Origin: Ancylobacter vacuolatus
Lineage (GTDB): Bacteria; Pseudomonadota; Alphaproteobacteria; Rhizobiales; Xanthobacteraceae
Direction: 5' to 3'
Assembly: GCF_030813595.1 (NCBI RefSeq)
Contig: NZ_JAUSUH010000012.1
Location: 124,001 to 188,000, forward strand
DNA: 64,000 nt
Shown here: in pieces, positions 15,497-22,128 of the stretch
Layout of the letters: the number at the start of each line of letters is the position of its first letter
Numbering within the stretch: the first letter of the stretch is position 1
Translations under genes and position numbers: made by a program
The notes under the pieces: model-generated
The model's input: the letters and a program-made list of their open reading frames with translations, nothing else
Databases searched by the model: none
What the model was told of the DNA's origin: nothing

Positions 15497-15841
15497 ATGT
15501 TGCGCATGGTGCAACGCGACACGATTCATGCGGGCAAGACGCCGCCCCGTCTCCACTACATCAGGGAGTGGGCGGAAAAGCGCGGCATGACGCAGGCAGA
15601 TGTGGCGCGCAAAACCGGCGCTGATAAGGGCTTGGTGTCCCGCTGGTTCAACGAAGGTGTGGTTCCGGGCGAGCGCTACCTGTCGGCTCTGGTCGAAGCC
15701 TTTCACCTTGACGAGCCGGTGGCTCTCTTCCGCCATCCCGACGAAGACTGGCTGGCCCGGTTCTTCGCAGATAGGTCGGAAGATGAGCGGGGCCGCATGA
15801 TCACGGCACTTGAAGCGGCGTTCCCCCGCAGGCGGGCCTGA
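15497..15841 (+). CDS. Short XRE-family phage repressor (CI-like)
   Basis: 114 residues. The HTH IREWAEKRGMTQADVARKTGADKGLVSRWFNE (about 18-50) is XRE type, followed by YLSALVEAFHLDEPVALFRHPDEDWLARFF. There is no S24 autoprotease domain, so self-cleavage through RecA as in lambda CI is not expected. ATG 15497 has AGG 6 nt upstream; ATG 15506 is an alternative. The second operator (15499-15515) covers the first codons, implying autoregulation. It faces the Cro-like gene, the normal geometry of a lysogeny switch. Confidence 0.82.
   Translation: MLRMVQRDTIHAGKTPPRLHYIREWAEKRGMTQADVARKTGADKGLVSRWFNEGVVPGERYLSALVEAFHLDEPVALFRHPDEDWLARFFADRSEDERGRMITALEAAFPRRRA
15499..15515. promoter_or_regulatory. 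Operator O2, overlapping the repressor start
   Basis: GTTGCG-CATGG-TGCAAC has the same 17-bp layout as O1, with one arm mismatch. It begins 2 nt inside the repressor open frame, so bound repressor would block initiation or elongation of its own transcript. The distance between O1 and O2 centres is 78 bp. Confidence 0.72.
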
Positions 15842-15865
15842 TAACGAGGTGAGGGCTGCCGCCCT

Positions 15866-16324
15866 CTATGAGATCACTTCGAACAGGGTCCTGCTTTTGA
15901 CATCAAGCTTGACGCCAAAACTCCCCTTGCCGCGCGAGCCTCGATCCCAGCCGCCTACAATCATCGCACGGCAGCGGCCGCGCCCTCCCTTAAGCCCGGC
16001 GTGATAATAGGAGGTGGCATCGCGAGGAATATAACCGACCGTCCTGCCCATGATGTCAACGCGAATTGCTTTGCGATCATGCCGGTTGTCTGGCTCTGGC
16101 ACCAGCCAGGCATCAATCATGAACTCAGCGCCATCTTCCGAACGGCCAACAAAGCTTTCCAGTTCGGCTTGGTAATTGCTCTCGCCAACGATGTTCTCGG
16201 CAAATGAGCCATCGCCGATATAGCGGATCACCCGCCGTCCTTTCGGTCGCGCAAAGCGCATGAAAGCCCAGGCCGCTAGGCTCACAATGACAATTAGAAC
16301 CAGCAGCCCTTCGCCCATCGTCAT
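15866..16324 (-). CDS. Membrane-anchored HIRAN-domain protein, prophage cargo
   Basis: 152 residues. Residues 4-22 (GEGLLVLIVIVSLAAWAFM) form a single membrane anchor followed by basic residues. The soluble part reads ENIVGESNYQ, then VPEPDNRHDRKAIRV, IMGRTVGYIPRDATSYYH and a final LDV strand, the pattern of the HIRAN domain, which binds DNA ends or single strands in repair and helicase proteins. A membrane-tethered, stand-alone HIRAN is unusual. It is less GC-rich than the phage core. It lies convergent to the repressor gene and divergent from the lipoprotein gene, within the lysogeny region, so expression from the lysogen is likely. Confidence 0.75.
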   Translation of the reverse strand: MTMGEGLLVLIVIVSLAAWAFMRFARPKGRRVIRYIGDGSFAENIVGESNYQAELESFVGRSEDGAEFMIDAWLVPEPDNRHDRKAIRVDIMGRTVGYIPRDATSYYHAGLKGGRGRCRAMIVGGWDRGSRGKGSFGVKLDVKSRTLFEVIS

Positions 16325-16485
16325 CGCCTACCACCCCAACCCGGCACAGCCTACAGATCAGACTATCGTTGACCCGTGCCAAATCCAATGTGGGCGAGCG
16401 GCCCAGGGCGAGCCGAAGACATGTTTTGCCGCTCGACTCATGGGCGCCGATACGCCAGCATTCAGCCATAGGTTGGGGGAGTGGC

Positions 16486-17238
16486 ATGCGGTTAATATTG
16501 GTTGCCGCGACGGCGTTGGCCGTTGCCGGCTGTGTAACGACAGAAAAGGCAGAATTCACACCATCTGCGGGACAGGAAGCCATCGTGCGAGATGGCAGCC
16601 CCGCTCTTGTCTCTAAGAAAGCTTCGTCCATTGTGATGGTGAGGCCGGCCAAGCGGGAGATGGACCCGATGGCGCGGCCCGTCTTCGTGGTTGCCGCCTA
16701 CAATGCCGGGTCGGCGCCAACTCTTCTTTCGGTATCGAATGTTTCCGTAGAACAAACAAATAATGGCGAGCCGATTGGTTCACTAAAGGTGTTCACCTAC
16801 GAGGATTTGGTAAAGGAGGAACAAACGCGCCAAGCGGTCGCTATTATATTGACTGGCGTTTCATCTGCGGCAAACACCATCTCAGCCAGCAACGCTGGAT
16901 ATTATAATAGTCAATCAACCATATACACGCCGCGAGGTCCGGCAACGGTCTACACGTCTGGATACAGCCCGGCTGCCGCGTCGATGGCGCGGAACGCTGC
17001 CGCATATGAGAACGCCGCAATGACGTCGGCGGTCATTGAGCGCGGTCAGCAAAGCCTCGCCGCGCTTGAAAACCAAGTGCTGAAGGACAACACGGTCATG
17101 CCCGGGGAGTGGATCGGGGGCCAGGTCCATTTCGCCAAGCCAACGGCAACGGAATCCGGCAAGCAGTATCGGATAACAGTCGTTATCGGCAGCGATGTGC
17201 ATCAGATCGATGTCGCCCAAAAGGCGCCTGCAAGCTGA
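16486..17238 (+). CDS. Prophage-encoded lipoprotein
   Basis: 250 residues. MRLILVAATALAVAGC is a lipoprotein signal with lipobox AVAGC (Cys16). The mature protein contains an ISASNAGYYNSQSTIYTPRG segment rich in Ser, Asn and Tyr and later GQVHFAKPTATESGKQYRITVVIG, a beta-sandwich-like end. No family is recognised. It is AT-richer than its neighbours and lies between the repressor and the rightward operator, typical for a lysogenic conversion gene. Lipoproteins in this position often mediate superinfection exclusion, but that is inference. Confidence 0.75.
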   Translation: MRLILVAATALAVAGCVTTEKAEFTPSAGQEAIVRDGSPALVSKKASSIVMVRPAKREMDPMARPVFVVAAYNAGSAPTLLSVSNVSVEQTNNGEPIGSLKVFTYEDLVKEEQTRQAVAIILTGVSSAANTISASNAGYYNSQSTIYTPRGPATVYTSGYSPAAASMARNAAAYENAAMTSAVIERGQQSLAALENQVLKDNTVMPGEWIGGQVHFAKPTATESGKQYRITVVIGSDVHQIDVAQKAPAS

Positions 17239-17305
17239 AGGGCAGGCCACCTCGCGGGCGTTCTGAGCTCCCGCGAGGCCGGGTTGCATGTCCCATGGCT
17301 GAGAT

Positions 17306-17356
17306 GTTGCATTAACTGCAACTTTGTCATTGACGAGGTGTTGAGTTTAATGCAAC
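17306..17356 (+). promoter_or_regulatory. Rightward operon promoter with operators O3 and O4
   Basis: O3 (17306-17322) is GTTGCA-TTAAC-TGCAAC, a perfect repeat with the same arms as O1. O4 (17340-17356) is GTTGAG-TTTAA-TGCAAC, the same layout with two changes in the left arm. Between and over them a sigma-70-like promoter can be drawn: TTGTCA (17324-17329), a 16-nt spacer and TTTAAT (17346-17351). The repressor would therefore also silence the operon that starts at 17390 and ends with the integrase. Confidence 0.75.
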
Positions 17357-17389
17357 CTCCGCCCCAATCCACGCGATTGGGAGCGACGC

Positions 17390-17914
17390 ATGCACCCCGC
17401 CCACCATGAATCGGCGCTTGTCGCCTTCTTCCGCCGCCACGGCCTTGTCGCGCCCCACACCGAGGCCGATGGGCTGATCGAGCGCCACGGCCTGGTGCTC
17501 GCCATGGGCTTCGCCATGCGCGACGCGCATTTCCGCGCCACCCCGGCGGAAGGCGGCGCCTTCGCCTTCGGCAACCACGTCTTCGCGGTTGATGACTGGA
17601 TGGCCGCCAGCGGCGACGCCCACTGCTTCGCGCAGATGGTCGCCGAGTGTGCCGACACCCGCCGCCTTGTGGACCGCGCCCCCACCTATGAGGCGCTGGT
17701 GGACCGCATGGCGCTGGATATGCGCCGCCTCGATCTCGCCGGCATCCACGTCATGCCGGATACGCTCGCCTGCGAAGGCTACACCAGCGCCGAGATCGCC
17801 GAGGCAGCCATCACCGCCGCCCAGCTGGCCGAGGCGATGAAGGTCGCGCAGGCCCGCTATTGGCAGGCCCGGAAAGCCGCCACCGAGGCCGCCCGCGTCT
17901 GCGAGGCCGCGTGA
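17390..17914 (+). CDS. Unknown phage protein, first gene of the rightward operon
   Basis: 174 residues. The N-terminal half is rich in His, Phe and Ala (HHESALVAFFRRHGL), followed by a DDWMAASGDAHCFAQMVAECADTRR segment. The last 50 residues form a long Ala/Glu helix (YTSAEIAEAAITAAQLAEAM). I recognise no family. It starts about 35 nt after O4, so it would be the first product after induction, and it overlaps the next gene (TGATG). Confidence 0.68.
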   Translation: MHPAHHESALVAFFRRHGLVAPHTEADGLIERHGLVLAMGFAMRDAHFRATPAEGGAFAFGNHVFAVDDWMAASGDAHCFAQMVAECADTRRLVDRAPTYEALVDRMALDMRRLDLAGIHVMPDTLACEGYTSAEIAEAAITAAQLAEAMKVAQARYWQARKAATEAARVCEAA

Positions 17915-18201
17915 TGGGCACCGACCCCAAAGGCGCGCCGCTGGTGATGATGGCGCGGGGCCATGTCAACACCGCCATGGCGGAAGGCGTGCGGGCCGAA
18001 CCCTCCGACCCCGCCTCCGCCGCGTTCTCGATTGGCACCATGATGCTTGGCATCATGGTCGGCAGCGCGGCCGCGACGGCGCAGGACCCCGAAGCCTTCG
18101 TGCATGACTGTCTGGAGGTGATCCGTAGCGGCGTAATCGACACGGCGCGCGCCATACAGGCGAGCCATACAGCCCGCCTCAAGACCGAGGGCACGGCATG
18201 A
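17914..18201 (+). CDS. Small unknown phage protein
   Basis: 95 residues; ATG 17914 shares its A with the upstream TGA. It has a moderately hydrophobic Met/Gly-rich middle (FSIGTMMLGIMVGSAAATA) that could be one membrane segment or a buried helix, followed by a helical acidic part (FVHDCLEVIRSGVIDTARAIQ). It overlaps the HD-domain gene by 4 nt. No family recognised. Confidence 0.65.
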   Translation: MGTDPKGAPLVMMARGHVNTAMAEGVRAEPSDPASAAFSIGTMMLGIMVGSAAATAQDPEAFVHDCLEVIRSGVIDTARAIQASHTARLKTEGTA

Positions 18202-18860
18202 GCCTCACCCCCCGCGTCTGGAAGCAGTCCCGCTATGGCCGCGCGCTCGATCTGGTCGAGCCCCGCGCGGATCAGGTGAGCTTTGCCGAGATCGCGGACC
18301 AGCTCGCCCTGATCAACCGCTATGTCGGCGCCTCCACCGTCGCCGTCTCGGTCGCCAATCACACGCTCATCGCCTACCGCGCCGCCGAGCGTGCCGGCGC
18401 CACCGAGCGGGAGAGGGCGCTGGTGCTGCTGCACGATGCGCATGAGAGCCGCATCGGCGACAAGGCCACCCCGGTTAAGGCGATGGAGTTCGCCGTCGCG
18501 CGGGAAATGTTCGGCGCCGCCGCCGAGGACACGCTGCGCCAGGTGATGGCCGAGGTGGAGCGCCGGCACGACGCTGCCATCTATGCCGCCGCCGGCATCG
18601 CCCCGCCCAATGAGGCGGAGCATGCCTTCGTCAAGCATTGCGACATCGTCGCCCTCAACACCGAGCGGCGGGATTTCCTCGCCCCCCCGCCCATGCGGTG
18701 GGGCGCCGCCATCGAGGCCGTGTTCCCGCTTTCCACCCGCCAGCGCCTTCTGCCGCCAGCCGCTGCCGCCCTCGCGCTGCACGAGCTTTTCATCAGCCAT
18801 CTGCCCGGCGCCCGCGCGCAAAGCGCCCGCACCGCGCCCGTCAGCCGGAGGTCCGCATGA
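18198..18860 (+). CDS. HD-domain phosphohydrolase, YfdR-like
   Basis: 220 residues. VANHTLIAYRAA (His55), LLHDAHES (His79-Asp80) and KHCDIVALNTERR provide the H...HD...D metal ligands of the HD superfamily. Phage proteins of this size resemble E. coli prophage YfdR, thought to act on nucleotides (5'-deoxyribonucleotidase-like). It probably adjusts the nucleotide pool during replication; the exact substrate is not deducible. It is coupled on both sides by 4-nt ATGA overlaps. The last 30 residues are a basic, low-complexity tail. Confidence 0.82.
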   Translation: MSLTPRVWKQSRYGRALDLVEPRADQVSFAEIADQLALINRYVGASTVAVSVANHTLIAYRAAERAGATERERALVLLHDAHESRIGDKATPVKAMEFAVAREMFGAAAEDTLRQVMAEVERRHDAAIYAAAGIAPPNEAEHAFVKHCDIVALNTERRDFLAPPPMRWGAAIEAVFPLSTRQRLLPPAAAALALHELFISHLPGARAQSARTAPVSRRSA

Positions 18861-19090
18861 GCCTCGCCCATGATCGCCAGCGCCTCGCGGCCGACTATGC
18901 CGCACGCCGCAAGGCCCACGCGTCTCGCGCCGCCGTCGCCCAGCAGCTGAAGCGCACCACCACGCGCCAACTGCAGGTTCAGCTGGCCGAGGAAGCCCGC
19001 GCCGCCGAGCGCGCCAAGAAGGTCGCCCGGGCCGCCATGCAGCCCAGCCTGCTCGCCGATCTCGATCTCTTCATCACCAACCACGGCTGA
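18857..19090 (+). CDS. Small basic coiled-coil phage protein
   Basis: 77 residues, highly charged and helical: repeated Ala/Arg/Glu/Gln pattern (RAAVAQQLKRTTTRQLQVQLAEEARAAER) predicts a coiled coil over residues 15-62. It overlaps the previous stop by 4 nt. Function unknown. The upstream extension of the same open frame is shadow of the HD gene. Confidence 0.6.
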   Translation: MSLAHDRQRLAADYAARRKAHASRAAVAQQLKRTTTRQLQVQLAEEARAAERAKKVARAAMQPSLLADLDLFITNHG

Positions 19091-19114
19091 CCGCAGCCGC
19101 CTCAGGAGAACCCC

Positions 19115-19459
19115 ATGGCCATTGTCCATGATGGATTGCAGATCGTCGGCATGGTCGACGACGGCGATCTTGCCGCCGAACTGTCGGCCGAAATCCTGCG
19201 CGTAAACGCCGCCATCAAGGAGCGCGCCGGCCAGAAGGGCAAGGCCAAGGGCACCGTCACGCTGGTGCTCAACCTTGAACAGGAGGGCGGCATCCTCGCC
19301 ATCACCGGCGACATCAAGGTGGCGCTGCCGAAGAAGAAGCGCGGCGCCTCCATGTATTGGGTGATGACCGACGGTGCCATCAGCACCGAGCATCCCCAGC
19401 AGATGAACATGTTTTCCGGCCCGCGCGGTGTGAACGCGCGCGAGCCCGCCGCCGGCTGA
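19115..19459 (+). CDS. Conserved phage protein of unknown function
   Basis: 114 residues with a CAGGAG ribosome site. Alternating strands (GTVTLVLNLEQEGGILAITGDIKVALPKKKRG) suggest a small beta fold, then WVMTDGAISTEHPQQMNMF, an ending typical of small proteins encoded directly before DUF2303 genes. Its partner is therefore probably the next protein. No enzymatic motif is seen. Confidence 0.68.
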   Translation: MAIVHDGLQIVGMVDDGDLAAELSAEILRVNAAIKERAGQKGKAKGTVTLVLNLEQEGGILAITGDIKVALPKKKRGASMYWVMTDGAISTEHPQQMNMFSGPRGVNAREPAAG

Positions 19460-19484
19460 ACCCCTCGCAACACAGGAGCGCCCC

Positions 19485-20459
19485 ATGGGCCAGCAAGTCA
19501 CGTCGATCCCCTCCGGAGCCGAGGGCATTAAAGAACTGGTCGCGCTTGCCCATCAGGCGCGCGGCGTCGAGATCGTCAACCTGATCGCGCCGCCGGGCTT
19601 GGAAGGGGTGCCGGAGGCGATCCCGGTCGCCATCCACCATGGCACCACGCCCGCGCTCAACAGCGTGGCCAGCCTGTTCGAGGCCTACCGCGACCATCCC
19701 CGCCGCAAGACCGGCACCGCCCGTGCGCTCACCCTCACCAGCTTCATCGACCTGGTGAACCGCCACAAGACGGCGGACAGCGCCGTTTTCGCCGACACCA
19801 ATTGGGAGAAGCCGGGCTTCCAGGCGGTCATCGACTATCACGGCCTCAACGCCATCGTGGAAGAGCCGTCGTCGCTCGCGGGCGAAACGGCAATCGGCAC
19901 GCCGGCCAACCTCAAGCACCGCGTGGCCTATGAATTCCCTCTCTCCAATGAGTGGAAGGCGTGGACGCAAGCGCACGGCGAGTGGATGGAGCAGGGCCGC
20001 TTCGCTGAATTCATTCGCGATCACCTCGCCGAGCTTGCGGCCCCCTTCGACCCCGAGCGCATCGCGATCGAGCGTGAATTCGAGACCACGGTTGCCTCCC
20101 CGGCCGACTTGATCCGCCTCTCGCGCGGCCTGCAGGTCCATGTCGAATCCGCCGTCAAGCAGGCGGTTACGCTCGAAAGCGGCGAAGGCCAGATCAGCTG
20201 GGAAGAAACCCACAAGGATCATGACGGCAAGCCGCTCAAGGTTCCCGGCGCCTTCCTTCTCACCGTGGCGCCGTTTTTCGGCGGCGAGCCGGTCCGCATG
20301 CCGGTCAGCCTGCGCTACCGCGCCGGCGGCGGAAAGGTGGTGTGGAGCATCCTGCTTTACCGGCCGGACACTTTCGTCACCGAGCGCGTGCGCGACGATC
20401 TCAACCGCGTCGCCAAGGAAACGATGCTGCCCACCTTCGAAGGCTCCCCCGAAACCTGA
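19485..20459 (+). CDS. DUF2303 family phage protein (YfdQ-like)
   Basis: 324 residues. The family pattern is clear: an N-terminal helical part, RKTGTARALTLTSFIDLVNRHK, SAVFADTNWEKPGFQAVIDYH, HRVAYEFPLSNEWKAW and a C-terminal beta part with VRMPVSLRYRAGGGKVVWSILLYRPD. Members include YfdQ of E. coli prophage CPS-53. Their function is unknown; they usually lie among recombination or replication genes, as here beside HD hydrolase, clamp and SSB genes. It has a GGAG ribosome site and a pair of strong hairpins downstream. Confidence 0.87.
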   Translation: MGQQVTSIPSGAEGIKELVALAHQARGVEIVNLIAPPGLEGVPEAIPVAIHHGTTPALNSVASLFEAYRDHPRRKTGTARALTLTSFIDLVNRHKTADSAVFADTNWEKPGFQAVIDYHGLNAIVEEPSSLAGETAIGTPANLKHRVAYEFPLSNEWKAWTQAHGEWMEQGRFAEFIRDHLAELAAPFDPERIAIEREFETTVASPADLIRLSRGLQVHVESAVKQAVTLESGEGQISWEETHKDHDGKPLKVPGAFLLTVAPFFGGEPVRMPVSLRYRAGGGKVVWSILLYRPDTFVTERVRDDLNRVAKETMLPTFEGSPET

Positions 20460-20504
20460 TCCCGTTCCTCCCCCCGGTGCCTTTGGCGGGGCGCCGGGAC
20501 ACCT

Positions 20505-20539
20505 GCCGGGCGGCGCCCTCCTCCGCCGCCCGGCTTTTC
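20505..20539 (+). terminator. Strong stem-loop after the DUF2303 gene
   Basis: An 11-bp perfect GC stem (20505-20515 with 20524-20534), an 8-nt loop and a following TTTTCC. It lies 45 nt after the DUF2303 stop, in the same strand sense as an intrinsic terminator. Full termination would cut off clamp, SSB and integrase expression, so partial termination or antitermination is implied. Confidence 0.7.
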
Positions 20540-20575
20540 CATCCCCATCGCGGCGCGCCCCCAAAGCGCCGCGTC

Positions 20576-20625
20576 GAGCCGGGCGGTGATCCCGCTCCCC
20601 CAGCCCCACCGCCCGGCTCACCTTT
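20576..20625 (+). terminator. Second stem-loop, directly before the clamp gene
   Basis: A 13-bp perfect stem: GAGCCGGGCGGTG (20576-20588) pairs with CACCGCCCGGCTC (20607-20619) around an 18-nt loop and is followed by ACCTTTTCC. It shares the GCCGGGCGG core with the first hairpin, so the two can also pair with each other as alternative structures. It ends about 30 nt before the clamp start codon. Confidence 0.65.
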
Positions 20626-20648
20626 TCCCCTCACGCGAGACGCAGATC

Positions 20649-21773
20649 ATGAACATCACCGTCGAGCGCGCCGCCTTCCTCGCCGCGCTCCAGCGCGCCC
20701 ATCGCGCCGTCGAGCGCCGCAACACCATCCCCATTCTGGCGAACGTGCTTCTGCGGGCGGAAGGCGGGCGCCTCACCCTCATCGCCACCGATCTTGATAT
20801 CGAGATCGAGGACAGCCTGCCGGCCGAATGCGCTGCCGAGGGCGAAGCCACCCTGCCGGCGCAGACCTTGCTCGACATCGTCCGCAAGCTACCCGAAGGC
20901 GTGCAGATCAAGCTGGAAGTGTCCACCGACAACGGCACCGCCACCTTGCGCGCCGGCCGCTCCCGTTTCGCACTCAACTGGCTGCCGGCCTCGGAATTCC
21001 CCAGCCTCGGCCGGCTGGAAGACGGCGTGGCGTTCGATATCCCCGGCCACGCGCTGGCCGATGCGCTGGCGCGGGTGAAGTTCGCCATCTCGACGGAAGA
21101 GACGCGCTATTACCTCAACGGCATTTACCTGCACCGCGACCCGCAGGTGGCCGATCGCCTGCGCCTGGTGGCGACGGACGGGCACCGCCTCTCGCTCGCC
21201 TCTCTCACGGTCGAAGGCTTGCCGGAATTCCCGGGCGTCATCGTGCCCCGCAAGGCGGTTGACGAACTGGAGCGCCTCGCCCAGGCGGCGGACAAGGCGC
21301 CGCTGGCGCTGCTTCTGTCCCCGGTCAAGCTCGCCGCCACGCTGGGCAAGGCGCGCTTCACCACCAAGCTCATCGACGGCACGTTCCCCGATTATGGCCG
21401 CGTCATTCCGCTGGGCAACGCGCATGTCGCCACCCTGCAGGCCGAGGAACTGCTGTCCGCCGTCGATCGCGTCGGCACCGTAGCCAGCGAGCGGGGCAGG
21501 GCGGTCAAGTTCACCTTCGGCGCCGGCAAGCTGGTGCTGGATGTCATCAACGCCGAAGGCGGGGGCTCCGCGTCCGAAGAGGTCGATATCGCCTATGCGG
21601 CCGACGACATCATCATCGGCTTCAACGGCAAATACGTCGTCGATCTGCTGAACGCCACGGCCAAAACCGGCCCCATCGAGATCGCGCTCGCCGATCCCGG
21701 CTCCCCCACCATCCTCCGCCGCCCCGAAGCCAGCGACGCGCTCTGCGTCCTCATGCCGATGAGGGTTTCATGA
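20649..21773 (+). CDS. dnaN: Phage-encoded DNA polymerase III sliding clamp (beta subunit)
   Basis: 374 residues, the normal length of a bacterial beta clamp. The start MNITVERAAFLAALQRAHRAVERRNTIPILANVLL and later SEFPSLGRL, RYYLNGIYLHRD, LVATDGHRLSLA and the C-terminal SPTILRRPEASDALCVLMPMR are all canonical. Two subunits would form the ring tethering polymerase to DNA. No phage polymerase is seen in the window, so this clamp presumably recruits the host polymerase. The ATG at 20649 was chosen by family alignment; a longer frame upstream crosses the hairpin. Confidence 0.95.
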   Translation: MNITVERAAFLAALQRAHRAVERRNTIPILANVLLRAEGGRLTLIATDLDIEIEDSLPAECAAEGEATLPAQTLLDIVRKLPEGVQIKLEVSTDNGTATLRAGRSRFALNWLPASEFPSLGRLEDGVAFDIPGHALADALARVKFAISTEETRYYLNGIYLHRDPQVADRLRLVATDGHRLSLASLTVEGLPEFPGVIVPRKAVDELERLAQAADKAPLALLLSPVKLAATLGKARFTTKLIDGTFPDYGRVIPLGNAHVATLQAEELLSAVDRVGTVASERGRAVKFTFGAGKLVLDVINAEGGGSASEEVDIAYAADDIIIGFNGKYVVDLLNATAKTGPIEIALADPGSPTILRRPEASDALCVLMPMRVS

Positions 21774-21904
21774 GCGACAACCCCGCCCGCCCCATCACCC
21801 GCGTGCTGCTCGGCTTCCTCGCGCTCTGCCTGGTGGCGCTCGATCTCCAGCACACCGCCCTCATCCCGCGCGCGCTGGCCGCTTTGTTCGGAGGTGCCTC
21901 ATGA
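21770..21904 (+). CDS. 44-residue single-span membrane peptide
   Basis: Translated by hand: MSDNPARPITRVLLGFLALC then LVALDLQHTALIPRALAALF and GGAS. A single hydrophobic helix spans about residues 11-27. It overlaps the clamp stop (ATGA) and the following start (ATGA), so it is tightly embedded in the operon, which argues for a real gene. Function unknown. Confidence 0.55.
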   Translation: MSDNPARPITRVLLGFLALCLVALDLQHTALIPRALAALFGGAS

Positions 21905-22128
21905 GCAAGAACAGCCGCCGTCACCGCCGCGCCTATGTCGCCGGCGCCCGCGACGGAATCGCCCGCCTGCGCGGTGCCATCGCCCCGCTGCTCACGGCCG
22001 AAGCCCGGCCGGCGCTCGACAGGCTCGCCGCCACCATCACCGCCGAATTCCCCATGCCGCCCGTCTGGCGCCACCCCAACACAAAGGTGCCGGCACGCGG
22101 GGAAGAGGAGGGCACTTCCCATGGCTGA
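21901..22128 (+). CDS. Small basic phage protein
   Basis: 75 residues with a very basic start (MSKNSRRHRRAYVAGARDG), a helical centre (LTAEARPALDRLAATITAEF) and an acidic end. It overlaps both neighbours by a few nucleotides. It could bind nucleic acid, but no family is recognised. Confidence 0.6.
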   Translation: MSKNSRRHRRAYVAGARDGIARLRGAIAPLLTAEARPALDRLAATITAEFPMPPVWRHPNTKVPARGEEEGTSHG

